A DNA stretch of 6,783 bases from Oscillospiraceae bacterium (GTDB lineage: Bacteria; Bacillota; Clostridia; Oscillospirales; Acutalibacteraceae): NCBI GenBank assembly GCA_029007475.1, contig JAQXHW010000075.1:1-6783 (forward strand), written 5' to 3'. Shown here piece after piece: positions 1 through 5,629 of this stretch. A program made the position numbers and the translations under genes. How positions within the stretch are numbered: the first letter of the stretch is position 1; each line of letters starts with the position of its first letter. The notes beneath the pieces are model-generated. The model searched no databases. It saw nothing but the letters and a program-made list of their open reading frames with translations, and was not told where the DNA came from.

Positions 1-110
1 TTTGAATTTCAGAATTGTCTTTCCGAAAAGTTTGTAACATGGAATTACTTCCTCATTATCAAGCAAATAGTAATTGATGGCTCAGCAATAATTACTTTTG
101 CGATAGATAG
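1..110 (-). pseudogene. Possible remnant of an excisionase-like HTH protein, running off the left edge
   Basis: Read on the minus strand, positions 110 to 66 give LSIAKVIIAEPSITI. A second frame then gives YYLLDNEEVIPCYKLFGKT (from about 72) and ILKFK down to base 1. Joined across a shift near 66-72, this resembles the small excisionase/MerR-like HTH domain: an N-terminal 'LS/T-x-x-A' helix, an 'S-T-I-Y-x-L-L' recognition helix, then an 'IPxYKxxGK' wing. No start codon with a ribosome binding site precedes it, and stops interrupt each frame (for example TGA at 85-83 in the second frame). If real, it is broken and points away from the marR gene. The resemblance is from memory of the family pattern over about 38 residues and could be chance. 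The rest of the protein, if any, lies outside the window. Confidence 0.22.
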
Positions 111-131
111 GCGTTTTGGGCTTCAATTTGA

Positions 132-151
132 CTTGTTGACAAATCAACAAG
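132..151. promoter_or_regulatory. Operator palindrome 1 (over the -35 box), probable MarR binding site
   Basis: The site is a perfect inverted repeat: CTTGTTGA (132-139), spacer CAAA, TCAACAAG (144-151). It covers the whole -35 box. Its core TTGTTGA-N4-TCAACAA recurs exactly at 171-188. The size (18-20 bp, two-fold symmetric) is normal for a MarR-family dimer. That the regulator encoded at 206 binds here is inferred from position. Confidence 0.8.
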
Positions 152-164
152 TGTGTGCTATACT
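136..164 (+). promoter_or_regulatory. Strong sigma-A promoter of the marR gene
   Basis: A consensus -35 box TTGACA (136-141) is followed after exactly 17 bases by TATACT (159-164), with an extended -10 TGC directly before it (156-158). Transcription should begin near 171. The -35 box lies inside the first operator palindrome and the predicted start lies at the second, so a bound dimer at either site would block RNA polymerase. Confidence 0.85.
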
Positions 165-170
165 CTACAC

Positions 171-188
171 TTGTTGAAACTTCAACAA
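171..188. promoter_or_regulatory. Operator palindrome 2 (at the transcription start), probable MarR binding site
   Basis: The site reads TTGTTGA (171-177), AACT, TCAACAA (182-188). The arms and spacing match operator 1 exactly, 38 bp away centre to centre. It lies 7 bases after the -10 box and ends 5 bases before the Shine-Dalgarno sequence GGAGGTG (194-200). The transcript can therefore also fold it into a short hairpin just upstream of the ribosome binding site. Confidence 0.8.
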
Positions 189-205
189 CTATCGGAGGTG
201 TCGTT

Positions 206-649
206 GTGAACAAAAGATTTGAAACATTTACCGTGCTAATTAACCGAATCAGCCGCAATATTCGCAAAATTAAGAATCAGGAAATGGCAGAATACGATTT
301 AAGAAGCTCTCATATTTCCTGTTTGTATCACCTCTATCAATCGTGCGGGCTTACCGCTACCGACCTTTGCGAACGATGTGAGGAGGATAAAGCGACTGTT
401 TCACGTTCTCTTGACTACCTTGAAAATAAGGGATATCTCACAAGTAAAGCAAAATCCGCCAAGCGATATAAAAGTCCCTTAATGCTTACCGAAAAGGGTA
501 TGGAAATAGCTAAAAAGGTTGATGATAAGGTAACGCGAATTCTCGAACAAATCAGTAAAGAGCTTACCGAAGAAGAAAGATTGCAGTTTTATCGCAGCCT
601 TTCGATTATCAGCAATGGCCTTGACAAAATTGCAAACAGGGCGGTGTAA
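206..649 (+). CDS. MarR-family transcriptional regulator (probable autorepressor)
   Basis: This is a 147-residue winged-helix DNA-binding protein of normal MarR length. Helices at about residues 5-25 and 110-145 would form the dimer interface. The recognition segment is DKATVSRSLDYLE (61-73), followed by a basic wing (about 79-91) ending in the typical LTEKG (94-98). The start is GTG at 206, because GGAGGTG sits at 194-200 with a 5-base gap; an in-frame ATG at 155 lies upstream of the predicted transcript and is not used. Two identical palindromes flank its promoter, so negative autoregulation is likely. Four cysteines (39, 47, 55, 58) cluster around the DNA-binding domain and could sense thiol-reactive compounds, which is speculation. 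The gene abuts a decayed alcohol/aldehyde dehydrogenase operon that may have been its target. The family call is secure; the ligand is unknown. Confidence 0.93.
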   Translation: MNKRFETFTVLINRISRNIRKIKNQEMAEYDLRSSHISCLYHLYQSCGLTATDLCERCEEDKATVSRSLDYLENKGYLTSKAKSAKRYKSPLMLTEKGMEIAKKVDDKVTRILEQISKELTEEERLQFYRSLSIISNGLDKIANRAV

Positions 650-661
650 TCAATACGTTAG

Positions 662-855
662 TACTGGAAGCGGGGAAAACCTTATACTGTCTACAATCAA
701 ACCTGTCCGAATCCCACAGTTCATAATGTGGAGGAGGCGTATTCCCTTTATCTTGAAAATTGCTGTGATTGTCTTATAGCCGTAGGCGGAGGTTCCTATA
801 TGGACTTGCAAACGCGGTGATTATGCCCTATGTGCTGAAAGAATACGGCGAAGCC
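662..855 (+). pseudogene. Remnant of an iron-containing alcohol dehydrogenase, internally deleted and frameshifted
   Basis: Frame 662-817 encodes PYTVYNQTCPNPTVHNVEEA (680-739), then YSLYLENCCDCLIAVGGGS (740-796). This is the recognisable N-terminal NAD-binding part of group III Fe-dependent alcohol dehydrogenases, with the 'P-x-P-T' and 'GGGS-x-MD' motifs. The frame stops at TGA 818-820. In another frame, 802-855 encodes GLANAVIMPYVLKEYGEA, the conserved 'H-G-L-A-N-A' metal-site region that normally lies well over 100 residues further on. The intervening Rossmann end and metal-binding segment are gone, and the iron-ligand histidine before GLANA is lost at the junction. The N-terminal ~60 residues are also missing; a further slip near 671-682 (LVLEAG in one frame, then PYTVYN) is likely. 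No enzyme can be made. The gene probably followed marR as part of a regulated operon. Confidence 0.85.
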
Positions 856-1150
856 CTTGGCTTTATATATTTTTTCAAGGGATAAAAAGCACATAAAGAC
901 CGTTACGACCGAGCTTTCTTACGGCGGCGGATGTATAAACGATGTTGTTATACATCTCGCCACAAGCAAAATGGGCTTTGGCGGTGTGGGTGAAAGCGGT
1001 ATGGGAAGCTATCACGGCAAGGACGGCTTCGACGCTTTTTCACATTACAAGTCAGTTGTCGACAAAAAGCTATGGCTTGACCTTCCTATGCGTTATCAGC
1101 CCTATAAAAGCAAGCTCTACGAGCGGCTCTTACAGATATTCTTAAAGTAA
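851..1150 (+). pseudogene. C-terminal fragment of a class 3 NAD(P)-dependent aldehyde dehydrogenase
   Basis: From KPLALYIFSRDKKH (851-892) the frame stays open to TAA at 1148-1150, about 99 codons. It includes SYGGGCINDVVIHLATSKMG, then FGGVGESGMGSYHGKDGFDA, FSHYKSVVDK and LPMRYQPYKSK. This is the C-terminal end of class 3 (fatty/aromatic) aldehyde dehydrogenases, which are normally about 450-460 residues. The NAD-binding domain, the general-base glutamate and the nucleophilic cysteine are absent. A TTG at 857 could formally start the frame but has no ribosome binding site, so I call this a dead fragment. It is joined to the alcohol dehydrogenase remnant in another frame, the sharing point being GAAGCCC at 850-856. 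The preserved stretch is unusually intact, which suggests recent loss. It has no obvious terminator. Confidence 0.88.
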
Positions 1151-1201
1151 TTCTATACGGGAATTATTTATGCAGAACTTGCCGATAGCTTTTATTAGCC
1201 A

Positions 1202-1230
1202 TTGAAAAGTCAGAGTAATCCCAATACTAT
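1202..1230 (+). promoter_or_regulatory. Probable promoter of the degV-family gene
   Basis: TTGAAA (1202-1207) and TACTAT (1225-1230) are separated by 17 bases, placing the transcript start near 1237 and giving a leader of about 70 bases. The -10 matches the consensus at 4 of 6 positions and lacks an extended TG, so the call is moderate. The rest of the 1151-1309 gap is AT-rich and shows no gene and no convincing terminator for the upstream remnant. Confidence 0.5.
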
Positions 1231-1309
1231 TAATAAGTGCTTAAAAATAACAAATACAACAGTGCCGAAACGCATCGGTTACCAAAATAACTAAACAAGG
1301 AGAATTATT

Positions 1310-2167
1310 GTGGTTAAAGTAGCAATTGCAACAGACAGTAACAGCGGAATTACACAGGCAAAGGCAAAGGAATTGGGTATTTCAGTACTCCCAATGCCCT
1401 TTACCATTGACGACGAACTGTTTTTTGAGGACATAACATTGACCCAGGAGCAGTTTTACGAAAAGCTGCAGTCAGACTGCTCCGTTATCACTTCCCAACC
1501 TTCGCCGGGAGACGTTACGGAGCTTTGGGATAAGCTTCTGGAAAGTTACGATGAGGTTGTCTATATTCCAATGTCAAGCGGTCTGAGCAATTCCTGTGAA
1601 ACCGCTATGATGCTGGCAGAAAGCTATGAAGGAAAGGTCTTTGTGGTCAACAATCAGAGAATTTCCATTACCCAGAGAAGATCTGTTTTGGATGCCCTTG
1701 AGCTTGCAAAAGACGGCAAAAGCGGCAAGGAGATTAAAAGAACCTTAGAGGATATGAAACTTGATGCAAGTATTTATATTACCGTAGATACCCTCAAGTA
1801 TCTTAAACAGGGCGGTAGAGTTACACCCGCTGCGGCGGCGATAGGAACAATCCTCAACATCAAACCCGTTTTGCAAATTCAGGGAGAGAAGCTTGACTCC
1901 TTTGCAAAAGCCAGAGGCTTCAAGCAGGCAAAAACGATTATGCTTGACGCTATTGAGAAAGATATAACCGAACGCTTCAAGGGCGAAAAGCTCCAAATCC
2001 ATGCGGCCTACACCTGTTCAGATGAAGAAGCACAGGAGTGGAAGCAGGAAATCGAAGCTCGATTCCCGGGATACGAGATTCATATTGATAAGCTCTCACT
2101 GAGTGTTGCCTGTCATATAGGTCCCGGTTCTATGGCGGTTGCCTGTATGAAGTATATCGCAAATTGA
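1310..2167 (+). CDS. DegV family protein (fatty-acid-binding)
   Basis: This is a complete 285-residue DegV-fold protein. Members bind a fatty acid between an N-terminal and a C-terminal alpha/beta domain; in Gram-positive bacteria the related FakB proteins present the fatty acid to the FakA kinase. Visible family motifs are ATDSNSGI (7-14), TSQPSPGD (61-68, with the conserved Thr/Ser that contacts the carboxylate), PMSSGLSNS (87-95), KYLKQGGRV in the middle, and the C-terminal HIGPGSMAVA (269-278). Translation starts at GTG 1310, with AAGGAG at 1297-1302 and a 7-base gap; the overlapping TTG at 1308 runs into a stop at once. It has its own promoter and terminator and is probably monocistronic. 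There is no signal peptide, so it is cytosolic. Whether it is a true FakB partner cannot be told here, since no fakA is nearby and clostridia carry several paralogues. Confidence 0.95.
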   Translation: MVKVAIATDSNSGITQAKAKELGISVLPMPFTIDDELFFEDITLTQEQFYEKLQSDCSVITSQPSPGDVTELWDKLLESYDEVVYIPMSSGLSNSCETAMMLAESYEGKVFVVNNQRISITQRRSVLDALELAKDGKSGKEIKRTLEDMKLDASIYITVDTLKYLKQGGRVTPAAAAIGTILNIKPVLQIQGEKLDSFAKARGFKQAKTIMLDAIEKDITERFKGEKLQIHAAYTCSDEEAQEWKQEIEARFPGYEIHIDKLSLSVACHIGPGSMAVACMKYIAN

Positions 2168-2190
2168 GAGAAAACTTCTTATAAATAATT

Positions 2191-2225
2191 AATGGGCAGT
2201 ACCGCAGCGGGACTGCCCGTTTTTT
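2191..2225 (+). terminator. Rho-independent terminator after the degV-family gene
   Basis: The stem is GGGCAGT (2194-2200) with ACTGCCC (2212-2218). It is extended inward by CCG/CGG around a CAG loop with one A-G mismatch, and outward by AAT/GTT. T6 follows at 2220-2225. It begins 23 bases after the stop codon. Confidence 0.93.
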
Positions 2226-2342
2226 GAGTTATTACTATATATGAAAATACGGTCAGTTTCTGCGGCTACGCTTATGTCAAGTTAAGACACAATATTGTAA
2301 TTTGCAAAAACGCTTAGGAAAAAATAATTTCTCCATTTTATC

Positions 2343-2371
2343 TTGAATATTACTTCTGCAAATGTTAGAAT
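2343..2371 (+). promoter_or_regulatory. Promoter of the 5'-nucleotidase gene
   Basis: TTGAAT (2343-2348), a 17-base spacer and TAGAAT (2366-2371) with an extended -10 TGT (2363-2365) predict a start near 2378 and a leader of only about 23 bases. A full Shine-Dalgarno sequence, AAAGGAGGT (2385-2393), lies 7 bases before the ATG. Between the previous terminator and this promoter (2226-2342) I see only AT-rich DNA with a small palindrome ACAATATTGT at 2289-2298. Confidence 0.65.
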
Positions 2372-2400
2372 TTCGATAGTGAATAAAGGAGGTATTTTTC

Positions 2401-4239
2401 ATGAAAAAGCGTATTGTCTCGATTGTTATGTGTATTTTTCTTTTGCTCTCGGTGCTTTCGGCTACCGCGGTGTTTGCAGAAAGTTCTGAGGATACGGTTA
2501 CAATCCTTTTTGAAAATGACGTTCACTGCGCCGTTGACGGCTATTCAAAGCTAAAGGCATATAAGGAGGAGCTCCTTAAAACTAACTCTTACGTTGGCGT
2601 TGTTTCCTCAGGAGACTATGTTCAAGGCTCCTCTTTAGGCGCGATTTCTCAGGGTGAATACATGGTTGAAGCCATGAATTTGGTAGGCTATGATGCTCTG
2701 GCTCTCGGAAATCACGAGTTTGATTTTAAGCTCGCAAGACTTGCGGAGCTTTACGCCGAGATGAACACAAAGCCTGTCTGCGCAAATTTCAGGTCTATTG
2801 CTGACGATAAGAATGTTTTCGAGCCTTATACCATGGTTTCCTACGGAAATATAGATGTGGCCTATATCGGCGTTACTACTCCCGAAACATTAAATTCCTC
2901 AGCTCCTTCTCAGTTTAAGGATGAAAACGGAAACTATACCTATACTTTTAGCAGCGACAATCTTTACAGCACCGTTCAGGAGTACATTGACGATGCAAAG
3001 GCAAAGGGCGCCGACTATATTATCGGACTTACCCACTTAGGAACCGAGAATGTTTATGAGCAATGGAGCGCGCAGACTCTCGTTAAAAACACCAGGGGCT
3101 TTGATGTGCTTCTTGACGGACATTCCCACTCTGTTGTTGAGGGTATGAATGTTACCGATAAAAGCGGTGAGGAGGTTTTGATTGCCTCTACCGGCACAAA
3201 ATTCCAGTATATCGGCAAGCTCACCATTGATAACGGAAATTTTGAGACAGAGCTTATTCCCGTAAGCGAGATAACCGCTACCGATGTGGAGGTTGACGCA
3301 TATATTCAGAAGATTAACGAGGAATATGCTGAATTAGCTAAGCGTAAAATCGGTGTGAGCGAGGTGCTTCTCAGGGATTACGACGACGAGGGCAACCGAC
3401 TTATACGAAACACTCAGACCAACTTAGGCGATTTTTGTGCCGATGCATTCAGACTTGTTATGGACGCTGACGTGGGACTTATGAACGGCGGCGGTATCAG
3501 AGATTCAATTAAGCCCGGCGACGTTACCTTTAACGACCTTATAAGCGTTTATCCTTGGAATAACTTAGTCTGCGTTTCAGAGGTTACAGGTCAGCAGCTT
3601 GCGGACCTTTTGGAGCACTGTATGAGATTTTATCCTGTTGAAGCAGGCGTATATCAGCAGGTATCCGGTCTTACCTTTACTCTCAGGGCGTATATTCCGA
3701 CCCCTGTTGTTGTAGATAACGACAACAACTTCATAAAAGTTGAGGGAGAAAGACGTGTTTCCGACATAAAGGTTCTCAATAAGGAAACGGGAGAATATGA
3801 GCCCATTGACCTTGAAAAAACTTATACAGTAGCTTCTCATGCCTATCTGCTCTCTGACCACGGCGAGGGTACAACCATGCTTGAGGGCTCAAGGATAATT
3901 TCAAATACAGGTATGCTTGATGTTGAGCTTTTGGAGGAGTATATTGTGGACTGCTTAGGCGGTGTAATCGGTGAGGATTATGCCGAATCCCAGGGCAGAG
4001 TTACTGTTTTGGAGGAAGCACCCGCAACTGCGCCTGAGGAAACCGAGCCTGCGACTGCTGCAACAGAAGCCACCGCCGCTACCGACAGCGAATCCCAGAA
4101 GGACACAAACCCTGACGAAAAGCCCGACACACCTGCAACGGATAACATTAACAGCACGGGAATTTGGTATATTTCCGTAAGCGGAATTGTCCTCTTGGCA
4201 GTGATAATCTTCCTTGCAGGAAAGAAAAGAGAAAGCTAA
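2401..4239 (+). CDS. Membrane-anchored, secreted 5'-nucleotidase / UshA-type metallophosphoesterase
   Basis: This 612-residue extracytoplasmic enzyme is predicted to strip phosphate from nucleotides, perhaps also from cyclic nucleotides. A signal peptide (1-26, cut after VFA) precedes a calcineurin-like metallophosphoesterase domain (about 32-290). Its two-metal ligands are visible as D40-x-H42, D72 in SSGD, GNHE with N104/H105, H212 in GLTHLG and GHSH (H241, H243). The 5'-nucleotidase C-terminal domain (about 320-535) carries NTQTNLGDF (337-345), NGGGIR (362-367) and ASHAYLLSDHGEGTTM (478-493). The last motif reads HGEGT where relatives usually have GGDGY, so substrate preference may differ. 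An Ala/Thr/Glu/Pro-rich linker (about 535-580) leads to INSTG (583-587), one transmembrane helix (588-606) and a KKRES tail, so it is displayed on the cell surface. It has its own promoter and terminator. A role in nucleotide or phosphate scavenging is inferred. Confidence 0.94.
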   Translation: MKKRIVSIVMCIFLLLSVLSATAVFAESSEDTVTILFENDVHCAVDGYSKLKAYKEELLKTNSYVGVVSSGDYVQGSSLGAISQGEYMVEAMNLVGYDALALGNHEFDFKLARLAELYAEMNTKPVCANFRSIADDKNVFEPYTMVSYGNIDVAYIGVTTPETLNSSAPSQFKDENGNYTYTFSSDNLYSTVQEYIDDAKAKGADYIIGLTHLGTENVYEQWSAQTLVKNTRGFDVLLDGHSHSVVEGMNVTDKSGEEVLIASTGTKFQYIGKLTIDNGNFETELIPVSEITATDVEVDAYIQKINEEYAELAKRKIGVSEVLLRDYDDEGNRLIRNTQTNLGDFCADAFRLVMDADVGLMNGGGIRDSIKPGDVTFNDLISVYPWNNLVCVSEVTGQQLADLLEHCMRFYPVEAGVYQQVSGLTFTLRAYIPTPVVVDNDNNFIKVEGERRVSDIKVLNKETGEYEPIDLEKTYTVASHAYLLSDHGEGTTMLEGSRIISNTGMLDVELLEEYIVDCLGGVIGEDYAESQGRVTVLEEAPATAPEETEPATAATEATAATDSESQKDTNPDEKPDTPATDNINSTGIWYISVSGIVLLAVIIFLAGKKRES

Positions 4240-4250
4240 AAAGTATTATG

Positions 4251-4279
4251 AGCCTCGGTGAAAAAGCCGAGGCTTTTTT
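4251..4279 (+). terminator. Rho-independent terminator after the 5'-nucleotidase gene
   Basis: AGCCTCGG (4251-4258) pairs perfectly with CCGAGGCT (4267-4274) around an 8-base A-rich loop, and T6 ends at 4279. The hairpin starts 12 bases after the stop codon. Confidence 0.95.
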
Positions 4280-4328
4280 GTGTATACTAAGAATCTTTTA
4301 GACTGTTATTATTAATTTTCGATATTAT

Positions 4329-4357
4329 TTGACAACATACTGCGGTAGTGATATCAT
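4329..4357 (+). promoter_or_regulatory. Promoter of the three-gene TIM-barrel / yqeG / vanW operon
   Basis: Consensus TTGACA (4329-4334), a 17-base spacer and TATCAT (4352-4357) with an extended -10 TGA (4349-4351) predict transcription from about 4364, some 32 bases before the GTG start. No further internal promoter is needed, because the next two genes overlap their predecessors. Confidence 0.75.
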
Positions 4358-4395
4358 TGGGTGAGTATATATTGTGAAAGCGAGGTGGGCGGAGA

Positions 4396-5073
4396 GTGAA
4401 AAGTACCCCGAACTTAATTGTTATGCTTACTCATAATGACAGCACGGTGCTCAATGCTTTCGAGATTTTTGACCGATGCAAAGATTCCAAGGCGAAATAC
4501 TGGGGTTTTAAGGAGAAGCCGCTTTCTCACGAAAAAATGAAGGAACTCTGCTCATATATGAAGTCCTGCGGAAAAACTACGGTTTTAGAAGTGGTTGAGT
4601 ACACCGAGGCCGAATCCTTAGAGGGTGCGCGTCTTGCCTGTGACTGTGGCTTTGATATCCTTATGGGTACTAAGTATTTCGACTCTGTGAACGAGCTTTG
4701 CCGCGATAAGGGAATTAGTTATATGCCCTTTGTCGGCGAGGTGTCCGAGCGACCCTCTGTTTTGGATGGTGAGATTTCCGATATGCTTATAGAAGCTGAG
4801 AACTGTCTAAAAAAGGGCGCCTTGGGTATTGACCTTTTAGGTTATCGCTACAAAGGGGACGCCTATGCCTTAATCGAGGAATTTATAAAAAAAGTTAAGG
4901 CTCCCGTATGCGTTGCAGGCAGCGTTGACAGCTTCTCCCGCTTAGACGAAATAAAGGCTCTTTCTCCTTGGGCTTTTACCATTGGAAGCGCCTTTTTTGA
5001 AAAGAAATTCGGTGATGATTTTTCAGCGCAGATTGACCGCGTTATAGATTATATGGAGGCTCAAAATGCTTAA
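4396..5073 (+). CDS. Uncharacterised phosphate-binding TIM-barrel protein
   Basis: This is a 225-residue cytosolic protein whose function I do not recognise, though the fold is clear. Eight candidate beta strands can be read in order: LIVML (7-11), KYWGF (34-38), TTVLEVV (61-67), DILMG (87-91), YMPFVG (109-114), GIDLLG (144-149), PVCVAGS (170-176) and AFTIGS (193-198). The last two end in the paired 'AGS-x-DS' and 'IGSAF' loops that hold a phosphate in ribulose-phosphate-binding barrels. Candidate active-site residues at strand ends include N14/D15, K39, E65 and D146. It could be an isomerase, epimerase or aldolase acting on a phosphorylated small molecule, but this is inference. The start is GTG 4396, with GAGGTG at 4382-4387 and an 8-base gap. 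Its last codons overlap the yqeG start by 8 bases, so the two are translationally coupled and probably share a pathway. Confidence 0.88.
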   Translation: MKSTPNLIVMLTHNDSTVLNAFEIFDRCKDSKAKYWGFKEKPLSHEKMKELCSYMKSCGKTTVLEVVEYTEAESLEGARLACDCGFDILMGTKYFDSVNELCRDKGISYMPFVGEVSERPSVLDGEISDMLIEAENCLKKGALGIDLLGYRYKGDAYALIEEFIKKVKAPVCVAGSVDSFSRLDEIKALSPWAFTIGSAFFEKKFGDDFSAQIDRVIDYMEAQNA

Positions 5074-5629
5074 GGCGTACTATCCTTATGAATACGCAAA
5101 AAGCGTTTTTGCCGTTGATTATGAAAAACTCAGGGACAGGGGCATTAAAGGTATTATTTTCGATATTGATAATACACTTGTCCACCACGGTGACGACTCT
5201 ACCCCCTTAGTCGACAGCTTCCTAAAGCATCTTGAGGATATGGGACTTAAGATAGTTTTCCTTACTAATAACGACAGGGAAAGAGTGGAGCGTTTTAATG
5301 CGAGTATCGGCGCACCCTTTGTTTGCGATGCCGAAAAGCCCAATGTAAAAGGCTATATTAAGGCTCTCGAAATCCTGGGCCTTGAAAAGCACGAGGCTGT
5401 TGTTATTGGCGACCAGATGTTTGTTGATATTGTGGGTGCGAACCGAGCGGGGATTCCCTCAATTTTAGTCCACTTTATCGTTACTCCCGGTGAAAAATGG
5501 TTAGGAGCTAAAAGGTACGCGGAAATGATAGTGCTTTGGTTTTTCAGACGTAACAAAAAGCTGAGGTACCGCTTAGGAAATGTTGGAAAGGAGGAGCAGA
5601 CTTGGCAAGAAGAAACTTTTGCGAGATAA
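5066..5629 (+). CDS. yqeG: YqeG family HAD-type phosphatase
   Basis: This 187-residue cytosolic protein of the HAD superfamily (subclass III, YqeG family) is about the usual family length of 170 or slightly more. All four HAD motifs are present: FDIDNTL with nucleophile D33 and acid/base D35; FLTNND with T67; lysine K91 in EKPNVKG; and IGDQMFVDI with D116 and D121 for magnesium. It should therefore be catalytically competent, but the physiological substrate of the family is not established to my knowledge. The N-terminal YYPYEYAKSVF is also typical of YqeG. The ATG at 5066 has GGAGG at 5055-5059 with a 6-base gap and overlaps the upstream stop by 8 bases. Its own end overlaps the vanW-family gene by 28 bases. 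The classical Bacillus neighbour YqeH is not next to it; a TIM-barrel protein and VanW flank it instead. Confidence 0.95.
   Translation: MLKAYYPYEYAKSVFAVDYEKLRDRGIKGIIFDIDNTLVHHGDDSTPLVDSFLKHLEDMGLKIVFLTNNDRERVERFNASIGAPFVCDAEKPNVKGYIKALEILGLEKHEAVVIGDQMFVDIVGANRAGIPSILVHFIVTPGEKWLGAKRYAEMIVLWFFRRNKKLRYRLGNVGKEEQTWQEETFAR

Noticed and set aside
1..178. Plus-strand open frame through the left edge to TGA at 176-178
   Set aside because: The translation resembles no family I know, runs through the marR promoter and operator, and could be chance openness in AT-rich DNA.
155..205. Longer MarR reading frame starting at ATG 155
   Set aside because: The ATG lies between the -35 and -10 boxes, upstream of the predicted transcript, and has no Shine-Dalgarno; GTG 206 has GGAGGTG at ideal distance.
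857..1150. Treating the aldehyde dehydrogenase C-terminus as a functional small protein
   Set aside because: There is no ribosome binding site before TTG 857, and it lacks the catalytic cysteine and the NAD-binding domain; its sequence is simply the tail of a much larger enzyme.
2274..2298. Small inverted repeats TGTC-N7-GACA and ACAATATTGT between degV and the nucleotidase gene, considered as an insertion-sequence end or operator
   Set aside because: The arms are short and imperfect, no target duplication or second copy is visible, and such palindromes are expected by chance in AT-rich DNA.
4253..4273. Hairpin after the nucleotidase gene considered as a riboswitch or bidirectional element
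   Set aside because: It is a simple perfect stem followed by T6 directly after a stop codon, fully explained as an intrinsic terminator.
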